Shown: positions 9,772 through 18,017 of the stretch, in pieces
How positions within the stretch are numbered: position 1 is the stretch's first letter
Layout: every line of letters begins with the position of its first letter
Source: an uncultured Eubacterium sp.
Lineage (GTDB): Bacteria; Bacillota; Clostridia; Lachnospirales; Lachnospiraceae
Direction: 5' to 3'
NCBI GenBank assembly: GCA_934316925.1
Contig: CAKREC010000002.1
Coordinates: forward strand, 23,680-87,679
Length of the DNA stretch: 64,000 nt
The notes under the pieces: model-generated
The model's input: the letters and a program-made list of their open reading frames with translations, nothing else
Databases searched by the model: none
Told to the model about the DNA's origin: nothing
Translations under genes and position numbers: made by a program

Positions 9772-10620
9772 TTGATTCGACTGATTGCGTTTGATCTTGA
9801 TGGCACTGCCTTAAATGATGAAAAAAAGATGACAGAGGTCACCAGAAAGAGTCTGGTCGCGGCGGCAAAGAGGGGAATTACATTGCTGCCGGCAACCGGC
9901 CGTCATTTTGAAGGAGTTCCGGAGGTAGTGCGGGAACTTCCCGGTGCGCCGTATATTCTTACAACCAATGGAGGTGGGATATACCGCACGGAAAATGGGC
10001 AGTGTGAATATGGCGTGTCGATGTCTCTGCCGGAGTTTCTGGATATGATGAAACAATTAGAAGCGCTGGATGTAATGGCAGATGCGTTTGTTGATGGGAA
10101 GGCGTATATGAACCGGAATAAAAGACATATGATCGAGCAGATGGACATCAACGATGCAGTCAAGGAGTACCTTTATCAATCCAGACATCTGGTGGATGAC
10201 CAGATTGAATTTTTGCGTCAGGGACAACACAATATCGAAAAGCTTACGATCAATTTTATCAATCTTCCCAACGGAGAACGCAAGCATTATGAGGAGGCGT
10301 GGGACATTGTCAGACAGTATCCGTGCTTCCATGCTGTGTCCGGTGGCATGAAGAATATAGAAGTCACAGCACAGGGGATTTCCAAGGCCAGCGGTCTTGA
10401 TTATATAGGCAAAAAACTTGGCATTCGTCCGGAGGAGATGATGGCGTTTGGTGATTCCGGAAATGATGAACAGATGTTGCAGTATGTCGGTTTTGGCGTC
10501 GCGATGGCAAATGGCGAAGCAATGGTAAAAGAGGCTGCAGATTATATTACCGATTCCAATAATGCAGATGGCATTGCGTCCTGCCTGCAAAAGATGAAAG
10601 AGAGGATTCAAAATGGATAG
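9772..10620 (+). CDS. Cof-type HAD-superfamily hydrolase
   Basis: 282 residues. HAD phosphatase of the Cof/YbiV type; members dephosphorylate sugar phosphates, PLP or FMN-like molecules. Motif I is IAFDLDGTAL at residue 4 with both aspartates, motif II ILTTNGG near residue 62, motif III the conserved lysine near residue 200 (ISKASGL) and motif IV AFGDSGNDEQML near residue 224. Start is a TTG at 9772 after AAGGGGGAA; no ATG fits. It ends 8 bases inside the next gene, so the two are coupled. Given the rib operon upstream, flavin phosphatase activity is conceivable but unproven. Confidence 0.92.
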   Translation: MIRLIAFDLDGTALNDEKKMTEVTRKSLVAAAKRGITLLPATGRHFEGVPEVVRELPGAPYILTTNGGGIYRTENGQCEYGVSMSLPEFLDMMKQLEALDVMADAFVDGKAYMNRNKRHMIEQMDINDAVKEYLYQSRHLVDDQIEFLRQGQHNIEKLTINFINLPNGERKHYEEAWDIVRQYPCFHAVSGGMKNIEVTAQGISKASGLDYIGKKLGIRPEEMMAFGDSGNDEQMLQYVGFGVAMANGEAMVKEAADYITDSNNADGIASCLQKMKERIQNG

Positions 10621-10939
10621 TGAAGTCAGATTAAGTGATTCTGAATTACAGATCATGGATGTCCTTTGGGATGAGGGAGAATGCAAAGCCAGTGAGCTGG
10701 TGAAGATCCTTGCAAAGAAAACCGGCTGGAACCGGAATACAACATATACGATTGCAAAAAAATGTGTGGCGAAAGGTGCGGTAAAAAGAATTGAACCCGG
10801 CTTTCATTGTCATCCGATGATAACAAGAAGCCAGGTTCAACGCTTGGAAATGGAAGATCTTCTGGAAAAGCTTTTTCAGGGAAATACCGATCAGTTTCTG
10901 ACCTGCGCGGTAGAAGTGACGCGAGGAAAGGAATCCTGA
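10613..10939 (+). CDS. BlaI/MecI/CopY-family winged-helix regulator
   Basis: 108 residues. The N-terminal winged helix is clear: LSDSELQIMDVLWDEGECKASEL, then WNRNTTYTIAKKCVAKGAVKR, which is the recognition region of BlaI-like repressors. Family members repress beta-lactamase, PBP2a or copper ATPase genes and are usually cut by a BlaR1-type membrane protease. No blaR1, beta-lactamase or copper ATPase gene lies nearby, so this is an orphan. It overlaps the HAD gene by 8 bases. Its TGA (10937-10939) abuts the stop of the convergent minus-strand gene (TCA at 10940-10942), with no spacer and no terminator. Confidence 0.86.
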   Translation: MDSEVRLSDSELQIMDVLWDEGECKASELVKILAKKTGWNRNTTYTIAKKCVAKGAVKRIEPGFHCHPMITRSQVQRLEMEDLLEKLFQGNTDQFLTCAVEVTRGKES

Positions 10940-12949
10940 TCAGTCTTTCTTTTCTTTTTTCGCTTTTGTTACTTTGATCTTTAATGTGATCTGACGGTTT
11001 TCGAAACAGATTGTTACGGGAACCGTTTTTTTAATGCCTTTTTTCGGGGTAACTTTTTTGGCTTTGATCACACCCTTTTTACTGATCGAGACATACTTTT
11101 TGTATTTGCTTTTGCAGGTAACTTTGCTGGAAGACGGAGTGGCTGCTATTTTTAATTTCAGTTTTTTCCCTTTTTCCAGTTTAATTACCTGATTGTTTTT
11201 AACTTTCTTTTTGCCTTTTTTTATGGTCAATGTTGTCTTTTGTAAATTGCTCTGGGCATTCAGGACTGCAATCCTTGCCGATGTAAACTGGTTTGCGGTA
11301 AGAGTCACGCAGGTAAGCCGTGTTTTGTCCAGTAATGTCGAATATCCGTCGCCGAGTGCGGCGGTGGTTCCATATGCATAACCATAATAAGTCAACGGAT
11401 CATTGTCATGGAAGAAGTCCTGTTCGACTTCGATGGCGCCAAGATCTTCTTCTGTTTGTACAAACCATTTTTGAAAAGTGTTTAAAGCATTTTTTAGTTG
11501 ATTGAAACTCTTTTTTGTGTAATTCTTTTTGTTAAGTGCTGCCGCTTTGTTGATCGCGGTCAGTGGATTGGATTTGGTTGCCGTCTTTTGGATCGTAACA
11601 TCATCGGCATACTTATTGCCATTCGCGTCATAAGTCTGCAAAGAAAGTGAGTTGCTCGTTACTTTCAGGGTAGAGAAAGTAGGAACCGGGTTGTTGGAAC
11701 GTTCTGCCACATAAAATTGTCGTGGATCAGACAGTGAAAACATCTTACAGCCGGTAGCTGTACCAAGCGATACATATGTTGTTCCTACAGGGTTACTCAG
11801 ACTGACATTGTTTTTTCCATAGGAGATCGCCGTGCCGTCCAACATGGAGTAGGAACGTGCATATGCGTGATCGTGTCCGGAAATGGCAAGATCAATCTGA
11901 AACTCATCCATCAGTGGCGCAAAAATGATCCGCATGTTAGCAGAAGTACGATCCGCATGTGCCGCACCGGAACCGTAAATATCATGATGGAAAAGCGCGA
12001 TACGCCATTTGGCATTCGGATACGCTTTGATTGCTTTATTCATCAGCTTTCGATGTGAAGAAGCGTCACGGTTGTTGCTGTTCAGTACAATGAACAGGGC
12101 GTTATTATAACTAAAATAATAGTCGCATCCGGCTGGAGTAGAACCATAATTGCCGGCGGTATTTGGATTGTTGAAATGGTACTGATAATCGCCGACACGG
12201 GTATCATGATTGCCAATGACGGCAGCAAAAGGAACGTTTCGTAATACCGAAGGGTAGAGCAGTCCAGCGTATTCACTTTCCCGCAAATTGTCGTCATCGA
12301 CTTCTTTTTTAAAGTCGATCTGGTCACCTGCGGATACAACGAAAGAAGCGTTCGGCACCATGGAAAGTGCTTTTTCCAGAGTGCGGTTCCAACTGTAAGT
12401 ATCGGCGGAAATACTGGTAGACGCACCAATCTGTGGATCGGCAGTCAGTATAGCAGTAAAGTCACCAGCGCCCTTTGTCCGGTAAGTGTAGGTCTGAGAC
12501 CAGTTTGGAACAGCATCCGTAATATCACTGGTATAGCGATAGTAATAGGTGCTGTTCGGAACAAAATAGTTTTTGATAGAAACATGGTTGGCACTGTAGT
12601 ATGTGATCGAGCCGTTGGATCGTTCGATCGCAGTAGTACTTCCGGTAACCGTTTTGGATGCTGAGAAATCGGCAGTTGTGCTGATCATAACAGCCGGGGT
12701 GCCAATATCCGTGGAGTACCATGCAAAATTCAGGTCCTTTTCGCTGCTTCCCGGAGTCAGCATAACATTTGCAGTGCTGGTTGCCTGCACCTGCTGCCAG
12801 GTATTGAGCCACTCATTATATTCCGGTAATTCCACCGTTTCATCGGCTACCGTGATTTCAGAATCCAGCGTCACTTCGCCGTATGCGGCACAGGGAACCG
12901 ATGGAATCAGCGAAAAGATCAGTAAAAACGAGATCAAATATTTATTCAA
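10940..12949 (-). CDS. Secreted calcineurin-like metallophosphoesterase with Ig-like tail
   Basis: 669 residues. An N-terminal signal peptide (MNKYLISFLLIFSLIPSVPCAAYG) is followed by a purple-acid-phosphatase-type Fn3 domain (residues about 45-155). The metallophosphoesterase core (about 165-420) has LTADPQIG, SAGDQIDF, IGNHDT, FHHDIYG and SGHDHAYARS, the five metal-ligand motifs. A helical linker then leads to a very Lys-rich C-terminal Ig-like domain (residues about 575-669). No sortase motif or anchor is seen, so it is probably released or bound electrostatically to the wall. Start is a TTG at 12949 after GGGAGG. Phosphate scavenging is likely; the exact substrate is unknown. The L,D-transpeptidase gene lies 50 bases upstream on the same strand. 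Confidence 0.9.
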   Translation of the reverse strand: MNKYLISFLLIFSLIPSVPCAAYGEVTLDSEITVADETVELPEYNEWLNTWQQVQATSTANVMLTPGSSEKDLNFAWYSTDIGTPAVMISTTADFSASKTVTGSTTAIERSNGSITYYSANHVSIKNYFVPNSTYYYRYTSDITDAVPNWSQTYTYRTKGAGDFTAILTADPQIGASTSISADTYSWNRTLEKALSMVPNASFVVSAGDQIDFKKEVDDDNLRESEYAGLLYPSVLRNVPFAAVIGNHDTRVGDYQYHFNNPNTAGNYGSTPAGCDYYFSYNNALFIVLNSNNRDASSHRKLMNKAIKAYPNAKWRIALFHHDIYGSGAAHADRTSANMRIIFAPLMDEFQIDLAISGHDHAYARSYSMLDGTAISYGKNNVSLSNPVGTTYVSLGTATGCKMFSLSDPRQFYVAERSNNPVPTFSTLKVTSNSLSLQTYDANGNKYADDVTIQKTATKSNPLTAINKAAALNKKNYTKKSFNQLKNALNTFQKWFVQTEEDLGAIEVEQDFFHDNDPLTYYGYAYGTTAALGDGYSTLLDKTRLTCVTLTANQFTSARIAVLNAQSNLQKTTLTIKKGKKKVKNNQVIKLEKGKKLKLKIAATPSSSKVTCKSKYKKYVSISKKGVIKAKKVTPKKGIKKTVPVTICFENRQITLKIKVTKAKKEKKD

Positions 12950-12999
12950 AACAATTTCCTCCCAATATTACATAACATGTTTTGAATCCGGCACCGTTG

Positions 13000-13956
13000 T
13001 TATTTATCTGCGATGGTCGGATCCGTAGGATCATAATATCCTTTTGTGGATTTTTTGACTTTTGCAGCTTTTGGTTTGGTAAAAGGCTTCATGGAAATCT
13101 TTGTTTTGATCACAGCGGTACACTGGTAGGCGTGATCATAGATCCATTTTGCATCTTTTACCTGAAGGCGGATACAACCGTGGGAAGCTGCTTTTCCCAG
13201 CTTGTTGAATTCTTTTTTCTGTAAAGAGTATTTATCACCCAGTTTGTCGTAAGTAACCGAATGGAACAAATATGGTCCAGAATAGCGCGTTGCATACTGA
13301 CCGTTGGAATTATAGCGGAGAGGATGCCAGCGGCCTGCTCTTGTCAGAGAATAGGTACCGGTACGGCTCAGGTGTCCGGGCTTGCCAACAGAACAGATCA
13401 TCGTTTTCACTGGGATCGTATATCCTTTGTTGCCATTCTTTGCAAAAATCGTGATCATGTTGTCTTTCAGACTTACATTGATCTGATAACGGGCAGACTT
13501 TCCGAGAATCTTAGAAGGATCCTGAACCTGTTTGCCGTTTTTTCCAAAATATAATTTGTACTTTTTGCCTTTCAAAGTGACATATTTCCATTTCTTACAG
13601 ACAGCATACGTGGTTTTTTTGTCAAAGTAATAGTAACTGCTGCCGATTTTTCGATATCCGGTAAGTGCTTTTCCTTTTTTGGAAAGATAGTACTTTTTCG
13701 TGGAAGACACGCGCACCCATCCGGTTTTCACCGTATTGTTCTTATTGGAATCTGGTGTTGCCGTAGCGGTAGGAACCGGACTGGCAGTAGGTTTCTTTGT
13801 TGGTGTCACAGTAGGATTTGGTGTAGCGGTTGTGATGGAACCTCCAGAAATACTGCTTTTCTGGAATTCCGCACGTGCATTTTGTGAGGTAAAACCGCTG
13901 AGACAGGTGGTGGCTGCGGTAAGTCCGAGAAGGACTGCAATCGTATGTATTTTCAT
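13000..13956 (-). CDS. Secreted L,D-transpeptidase (YkuD domain)
   Basis: 318 residues. Signal peptide MKIHTIAVLLGLTAATTCLSG, then a Thr/Pro/Ala-rich wall-spanning linker (residues about 40-75), then a short repeat of the cell-wall-binding type (GWVRVSSTKKYYLSKKGKALTGYRK region). The YkuD catalytic domain (residues about 150-295) ends in the active-site motif SHGCIRL, with an upstream His in the FHSVTYD segment. It makes 3-3 crosslinks in peptidoglycan or attaches proteins to it. I use the ATG at 13956, 8 bases after AAGGAGA, not the upstream ATG at 14004. Probably co-transcribed with the phosphoesterase gene downstream on the minus strand. Confidence 0.93.
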   Translation of the reverse strand: MKIHTIAVLLGLTAATTCLSGFTSQNARAEFQKSSISGGSITTATPNPTVTPTKKPTASPVPTATATPDSNKNNTVKTGWVRVSSTKKYYLSKKGKALTGYRKIGSSYYYFDKKTTYAVCKKWKYVTLKGKKYKLYFGKNGKQVQDPSKILGKSARYQINVSLKDNMITIFAKNGNKGYTIPVKTMICSVGKPGHLSRTGTYSLTRAGRWHPLRYNSNGQYATRYSGPYLFHSVTYDKLGDKYSLQKKEFNKLGKAASHGCIRLQVKDAKWIYDHAYQCTAVIKTKISMKPFTKPKAAKVKKSTKGYYDPTDPTIADK

Positions 13957-14096
13957 AGTATATCTCCTTGTTCTTTTCTTATATTTTACATAAAATTCAC
14001 ACAACTTCTATCATAACGATTTTTCGGGGGAGAATCAATGGTTTTTTTAGAAATTTTGCTGTAATATGATAGGAAAAAATATTCCCAACATCTTCC

Positions 14097-14125
14097 TTGA
14101 AAAAAATCACCAAATAGAGTATCAT
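14097..14125 (+). promoter_or_regulatory. Promoter of the DUF3783 gene
   Basis: TTGAAA (14097-14102), 17 bases, TATCAT (14120-14125). The predicted start near 14132 leaves a leader of about 120 nt before the coding region. Confidence 0.55.
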
Positions 14126-14181
14126 AATAAGTAACAAACAATTCACTTTTGGTAGTCGGATTGGTGATTTGCAAACAAGGT

Positions 14182-14216
14182 GCCGGTTTCTACTCTGGGT
14201 GGAAATCGGCTTCTTT
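14182..14216 (+). promoter_or_regulatory. Hairpin in the leader of the DUF3783 gene
   Basis: GCCGGTTTCT (14182-14191) pairs with GGAAATCGGC (14201-14210) with two wobble pairs, followed by TTCTTT. It may be a weak attenuator or part of a larger leader fold spanning 14132-14254. I recognise no known riboswitch here. The rest of the 13957-14254 gap holds only AT-rich promoter sequence. Confidence 0.4.
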
Positions 14217-14254
14217 GTCAAATGGGGGTACTTTCCGACGGAAAGGAGTTTGAC

Positions 14255-14620
14255 ATGGAGAGGGTATTATTAGTGCAGGTGGAGGAATCCGCTGCGAGAA
14301 AGATCAAGAAGCTGGCAGAGGCGAAGAAAATATCTGTGGTTTACGGCACGAAAGAGCAGGGGAGCCAGATCATTCAGGATATACTGGATGGTAAGGAGAA
14401 TCCGTATGCATCCGAGAATGCACTGCCGCGCAAGGGGCTGGTTGTTTTTTGCGGATTGAGTGAGAAACATTTGGACAGTATGTTATTTGACATGCGCAGA
14501 AAAAATATTTCGGTTGATTACAAGGCGGTTCTGACGCCGACGAATGTTACATGGACATTGCAGCATCTTTATCTGGAGATGGAGATGGAAGAGAGAAAGC
14601 TTCGCAACTGCGAAGAGTAG
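14255..14620 (+). CDS. DUF3783 domain protein
   Basis: 121 residues with no signal peptide or membrane segment. The second half matches DUF3783: VVFCGLSEKHLDSMLFDMRRK, then VDYKAVLTPTNVTWTLQHLYLEM. The N-terminal part may form a small alpha/beta fold. The function of the family is unknown; it is common as a single cytoplasmic gene in Clostridia. Start chosen at the ATG after GGAAAGGAG (spacing 7), not at the earlier codon at 14180, which lies in the leader hairpin. It stands alone between its own promoter and the ZTP operon promoter. Confidence 0.8.
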   Translation: MERVLLVQVEESAARKIKKLAEAKKISVVYGTKEQGSQIIQDILDGKENPYASENALPRKGLVVFCGLSEKHLDSMLFDMRRKNISVDYKAVLTPTNVTWTLQHLYLEMEMEERKLRNCEE

Positions 14621-14679
14621 ATTGCTAGATATTAACAAAAAAAGTTTCAAAAATACAAAAAATTAGGATAAATTGATTC

Positions 14680-14708
14680 TTGAAATTTTCTTACAAATCG
14701 TTTATCCT
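14680..14708 (+). promoter_or_regulatory. Promoter of the ZTP-riboswitch purine operon
   Basis: TTGAAA (14680-14685), a 17-base spacer and TATCCT (14703-14708). Start near 14715, immediately before the aptamer. Confidence 0.65.
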
Positions 14709-14717
14709 ATAAAAAGA

Positions 14718-14792
14718 TTCCATATGACTGGCGGAACGTGGGAGCACCCACAGGGAGTATGGAGATTTCGATGAGCCGACCGCCTGGGCACC
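14718..14792 (+). promoter_or_regulatory. ZTP riboswitch (pfl motif)
   Basis: The pfl signature is clear: TGACTGGCGGAACGTGGG (14725-14742), a CCCAC arm with AGGGAG (near 14748-14757), a variable linker and GCCGACCGCCTGGGC (14775-14789). It senses ZTP/ZMP (AICAR nucleotides), which build up when 10-formyl-tetrahydrofolate is short. It precedes purO and AICAR transformylase, the genes that consume ZMP, which strongly supports the call. Confidence 0.95.
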
Positions 14793-14800
14793 AAGTATAC

Positions 14801-14828
14801 AAGGTCGCCTGGGCGACCGGCTTTTTTC
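14801..14828 (+). terminator. Terminator of the ZTP riboswitch
   Basis: GGTCGC (14803-14808) pairs with GCGACC (14813-14818), closely followed by six T from 14822. The 5' arm GGTCG can instead pair with CGACC in the aptamer's 3' conserved strand (14777-14781), so aptamer and terminator can compete. Confidence 0.85.
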
Positions 14829-14863
14829 ATATCAAACGGAAAGAAAACATGGAGGAAACAGGA

Positions 14864-15577
14864 ATGAAGATGATTTCATTAGAAAACGAGTTGAAAAACA
14901 ACGCTTATCCGGGAAGAGGAATTGTGATCGGCAAGTCTCCAAACGGAAAATACGCAGTGACAGCGTACTTTATCATGGGGCGCAGCGAGAACAGCCGCAA
15001 TCGCGTTTTTGTGGAAGAAGGACAGGGAATCCGCACACAGGCATTTGATCCGTCAAAATTAAGTGATCCAAGCCTGATCATTTATGCGCCGGTTCGTGTA
15101 CTTGGCAATCAGACGATCGTAACCAATGGAGATCAGACCGACACGATCTACGAGTTGATGGAGAAAGGTCAGACTTTTGAGCAGTCTTTACGCACCAGAG
15201 AATTTGAGCCGGATGGTCCGAATTACACTCCTAGAATTTCTGGTTTGATGGAGATCGCAGATGGAAACTTTGACTATTCGATGTCTATTTTAAAGAGCAA
15301 CAATGGAAATCCGGCAGCTTGCAACCGTTATACGTTTTCTTATAGTACACCGGTAGCGGGAGAAGGTCATTTCATTCATACTTATATGCAGGACGGAGAT
15401 CCATTGCCAAGTTTCGAAGGCGAGCCAAAATTGGTAGAGATTTCCGATGATATGGATACATTTACAGATATGCTCTGGAACAGCTTGAATGAGGACAACA
15501 AAGTATCTTTGTTTGTTCGTTATATCGACATTGCAACTGGTGAATACAAAACAACAATCGTAAATAAAAACAAATAG
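14864..15577 (+). CDS. purO: IMP cyclohydrolase, PurO type
   Basis: 237 residues. It matches the PurO-like IMP cyclohydrolase family (first known in archaea), closing FAICAR to IMP in the last step of purine synthesis. Family features: YPGRGIVIGKSPNGKYAVTAYFIMGRSENSRNR in the N-terminal part, with the Arg/Asn-rich substrate segment, and NGDQTDTIY in the middle. GGAGG lies 8 bases before the ATG at 14864. It is followed after 10 bases by a stand-alone AICAR transformylase, so the two jobs of bifunctional PurH are done by separate proteins here. Confidence 0.9.
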   Translation: MKMISLENELKNNAYPGRGIVIGKSPNGKYAVTAYFIMGRSENSRNRVFVEEGQGIRTQAFDPSKLSDPSLIIYAPVRVLGNQTIVTNGDQTDTIYELMEKGQTFEQSLRTREFEPDGPNYTPRISGLMEIADGNFDYSMSILKSNNGNPAACNRYTFSYSTPVAGEGHFIHTYMQDGDPLPSFEGEPKLVEISDDMDTFTDMLWNSLNEDNKVSLFVRYIDIATGEYKTTIVNKNK

Positions 15578-15587
15578 GAGGCACCAC

Positions 15588-16766
15588 ATGAAAGAATTAG
15601 AATTAAAATATGGATGTAACCCAAATCAGAAACCATCACGTATTTACATGGAAGAAGGCGAACTGCCGATCAAGGTTCTCAATGGTAAACCGGGATATAT
15701 TAACTTCCTGGATGCATTCAACGGCTGGCAGCTTGTCAAGGAATTGAAAAAAGCGACAGGGCATCCTGCAGCAACTTCTTTTAAACACGTATCTCCTGCC
15801 GGAGCTGCTGTTGGTCTTCCTTTGAGCGAAGTAGAAGCAAAGATTTACTGGGTGGATGATCTTGGCGATCTTTCTCCATTGGCATGTGCTTATGCCAGAG
15901 CCCGTGGTGCAGACCGTATGTCTTCTTATGGAGATTTCATTGCACTTTCAGATGTGTGCGATGTTTCTACGGCATCGATCATTAAGAGAGAGTTTTCCGA
16001 TGGTGTCATTGCTCCGGGTTATGAGCCGGAGGCCCTTGAGATGTTGAAAGGCAAAAAGAAAGGCAGCTATGCGATCATTGAGATCGATCCGGATTATGTA
16101 CCAAAACAGCTTGAGAGAAAAGAAGTATTCGGTATTACTTTCGAGCAGGGAAGAAATGAACTGAATATCGATGATGATTTCTTCAGCAATGTAGTAACCG
16201 AGAACAAAGAGATTCCGGAACTTGCTAAGATCGACATGGCAATTTCCATGATCACTTTGAAATATACACAGTCTAACTCGGTATGCTTTGTAAAAGGCGG
16301 ACAGGCAATCGGTATCGGTGCAGGACAGCAGTCACGTATCCACTGTACAAGACTTGCCGGCAACAAAGCGGACAACTGGTTCCTGCGCCAGTCCCCACAG
16401 GTATTGAATCTTCCATTCAAAGAGGGCATGAAACGCGCAGACCGTGACAATGCGATCGATCTTTACATTGGTGAAGATTATATGGATGTATTGGCAGACG
16501 GTGAATGGGAAAAAGTATTTACTGAGAAACCACCGGTATTTACAAAAGAGGAAAAAGAAAAATGGTTGAAAGAATATGCAAAAGACGTAACACTTGGTTC
16601 GGATGCATTCTTCCCATTCAGCGATAATATTGAACGCGCTTATCGTAGTGGTGTTAAGTATATTGCACAGCCGGGTGGATCGATCCGTGACCAGGATGTC
16701 ATTGACGCCTGCAATAAACATGGTATTGCGATGAGCTTTACGGGACTTCGTTTGTTCCATCACTAA
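15588..16766 (+). CDS. Stand-alone AICAR transformylase (PurH C-terminal-domain homologue)
   Basis: 392 residues. Phosphoribosylaminoimidazolecarboxamide formyltransferase, the penultimate purine step, using 10-formyl-THF. Signatures: TSFKHVSPAGAAVG near residue 65 with the catalytic Lys-His pair, YARARGADRMSSYGDF near residue 105, SNSVCFVKGGQAIGIGAGQQSR near residue 230 and FPFSDNIERA near the C-terminus. No IMP cyclohydrolase domain is fused, unlike standard PurH (about 510 residues). GGAGG is 8 bases before the ATG. ZTP-riboswitch control makes sense because its substrate ZMP is the alarm signal. Confidence 0.94.
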   Translation: MKELELKYGCNPNQKPSRIYMEEGELPIKVLNGKPGYINFLDAFNGWQLVKELKKATGHPAATSFKHVSPAGAAVGLPLSEVEAKIYWVDDLGDLSPLACAYARARGADRMSSYGDFIALSDVCDVSTASIIKREFSDGVIAPGYEPEALEMLKGKKKGSYAIIEIDPDYVPKQLERKEVFGITFEQGRNELNIDDDFFSNVVTENKEIPELAKIDMAISMITLKYTQSNSVCFVKGGQAIGIGAGQQSRIHCTRLAGNKADNWFLRQSPQVLNLPFKEGMKRADRDNAIDLYIGEDYMDVLADGEWEKVFTEKPPVFTKEEKEKWLKEYAKDVTLGSDAFFPFSDNIERAYRSGVKYIAQPGGSIRDQDVIDACNKHGIAMSFTGLRLFHH

Positions 16767-16770
16767 GATC

Positions 16771-17142
16771 ATGAAATATTTAATACAGTTTTTAATCATA
16801 CTGGCCATTTCATTTGCTGGCGAGGTACTGCATATGGTTCTTCCATTGCCGGTACCTGCCAGCATTTATGGCATGGTCCTATTATTTGTGCTTCTATTGA
16901 CGGGAGCATTAAAAGTAAATCAGGTAAAGGATGCCGGCAAGTTTTTGATCGAGATCATGCCGGTTATGTTTATTCCAGCCGGAGTTGGTCTGATCTCTTC
17001 CTGGGGAGTACTGCGGCCAATTCTTGTACCGGTTTCTGTGATCACCGTCGTATCCTTGCTTACTGTGATGATCGCCAGCGGAACTATCACCCAGTGGGTG
17101 ATCCGGAAGAAGAGAAAGAAGGAGGAAATGAGTCGTGAATGA
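16771..17142 (+). CDS. lrgA: LrgA/CidA-family membrane protein
   Basis: 123 residues with four hydrophobic helices. The LrgA/CidA core is visible: GEVLHMVLPLPVPASIYGMVLLFVLLLTGALK and then IMPVMFIPAGVGLI. Members are holin-like proteins linked to autolysis or to pyruvate and overflow-metabolite transport. It begins 4 bases after the transformylase stop with no good ribosome binding site, so it depends on coupling, and it overlaps lrgB by 8 bases. It appears to belong to the ZTP-controlled operon, which is unexpected. Confidence 0.9.
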   Translation: MKYLIQFLIILAISFAGEVLHMVLPLPVPASIYGMVLLFVLLLTGALKVNQVKDAGKFLIEIMPVMFIPAGVGLISSWGVLRPILVPVSVITVVSLLTVMIASGTITQWVIRKKRKKEEMSRE

Positions 17143-17827
17143 TATGTTTTTGAGCTCAGCATTTGCCGGTGTCAGCTTAAGTCTGATCGCGTATTGGATC
17201 GGCACTTTGCTGAAGAAAAAATGGAATCTGGCTATTTTTAATCCTTTGTTGATCTCGATCGCCGTAACGATTGTGGTTCTTCTCGTCGGAAATATTTCTT
17301 ATGAGACATATAATGAAGGTGCGCAGTACCTCAGCTGGTTTTTGACGCCGGCAACAGTCAGCCTGGCAATCCCTCTTTACGAGGAATTTGAACTGCTCAA
17401 GAAAAATGCGATGGCAGTAACGGCAGGGATTATTACCGGTGTGATCACAAGCCTTACAACCGTTTTTGTACTGGCGGTGCTTATGAAATTGTCACACGAA
17501 GAATATGTAACGTTATTGCCAAAATCGATCACGACAGCGATCGGCATGGGTGTTTCTGAAGAAATGGGTGGTTATGTTACCATCACGGTAGCGGTTATCG
17601 TTATCACGGGTGTTCTTGGCAACATGCTGGCAGAGATCGTGTGCAAGATCTTCAAATTGCAAGAACCAATTGCTCAGGGAGTTGCGATTGGGGCAGCAGC
17701 GCATGCAGTCGGTACGGCCAAAGCAATGGAAATGGGTGAGATCCAGGGGGCTATGAGCAGTCTGTCATTGGCGGTAGCGGGTGTCGTGACGGTTATATTT
17801 GCCTCGGTATATGCAGGGTTTATTTGA
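17135..17827 (+). CDS. lrgB: LrgB/CidB-family membrane protein
   Basis: 230 residues, about seven to eight transmembrane segments, the normal length. LrgB signatures: NPLLISI near residue 32, FLTPATVSLAIPLYE near residue 67, LLPKSITTAIGMGVSEEMGG near residue 127 and AIGAAAHAVGTAKAMEMG near residue 187. It partners LrgA. Start is a GTG at 17135, 9 bases after GGAGG (17121-17125). After the stop a small hairpin TTCCAT/ATGGAA (17831-17846) has no T-run, so it is not a convincing terminator. Confidence 0.92.
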   Translation: MNDMFLSSAFAGVSLSLIAYWIGTLLKKKWNLAIFNPLLISIAVTIVVLLVGNISYETYNEGAQYLSWFLTPATVSLAIPLYEEFELLKKNAMAVTAGIITGVITSLTTVFVLAVLMKLSHEEYVTLLPKSITTAIGMGVSEEMGGYVTITVAVIVITGVLGNMLAEIVCKIFKLQEPIAQGVAIGAAAHAVGTAKAMEMGEIQGAMSSLSLAVAGVVTVIFASVYAGFI

Positions 17828-17916
17828 TGTTTCCATGCAGATGGAAGGGAACTTTAACGCATTATGTGAGCAATTAATGAAAAAGTGATCGGTAAAGGCA
17901 TTTATCAAATATTATC

Positions 17917-17935
17917 GAACACTAATTGAACACTA
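17917..17935. repeat. Direct repeat GAACACTA x2, 11-base period
   Basis: GAACACTA at 17917-17924 and again at 17928-17935, one helical turn apart. This is the phasing expected of an operator. It lies about 50 bases upstream of the -35 box at 17983. Confidence 0.4.
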
Positions 17936-17940
17936 TTGTG

Positions 17941-17980
17941 TGGGAAACGTTGGGATAAAACTTAAATTCTTTTCCCAAAC
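17941..17980. repeat. Inverted repeat upstream of the small-RNA promoter
   Basis: TGGGAAA (17941-17947) and TTTCCCA (17971-17977) are perfect inverted repeats; GTTGGGA (17949-17955) can alternatively pair with TCCCAAAC (17973-17980). It ends 3 bases before the -35 box, so it is an operator candidate or the remains of an lrgB terminator. Confidence 0.4.
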
Positions 17981-17982
17981 CA

Positions 17983-18011
17983 TTGAAATAAGAACGTATG
18001 TTTGCTATGCT
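17983..18011 (+). promoter_or_regulatory. Promoter of a candidate small RNA
   Basis: TTGAAA (17983-17988), a 17-base spacer and TATGCT (18006-18011) preceded by TG at 18003-18004. It points into a stretch with no plus-strand gene. Confidence 0.6.
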
Positions 18012-18017
18012 ATAAGT

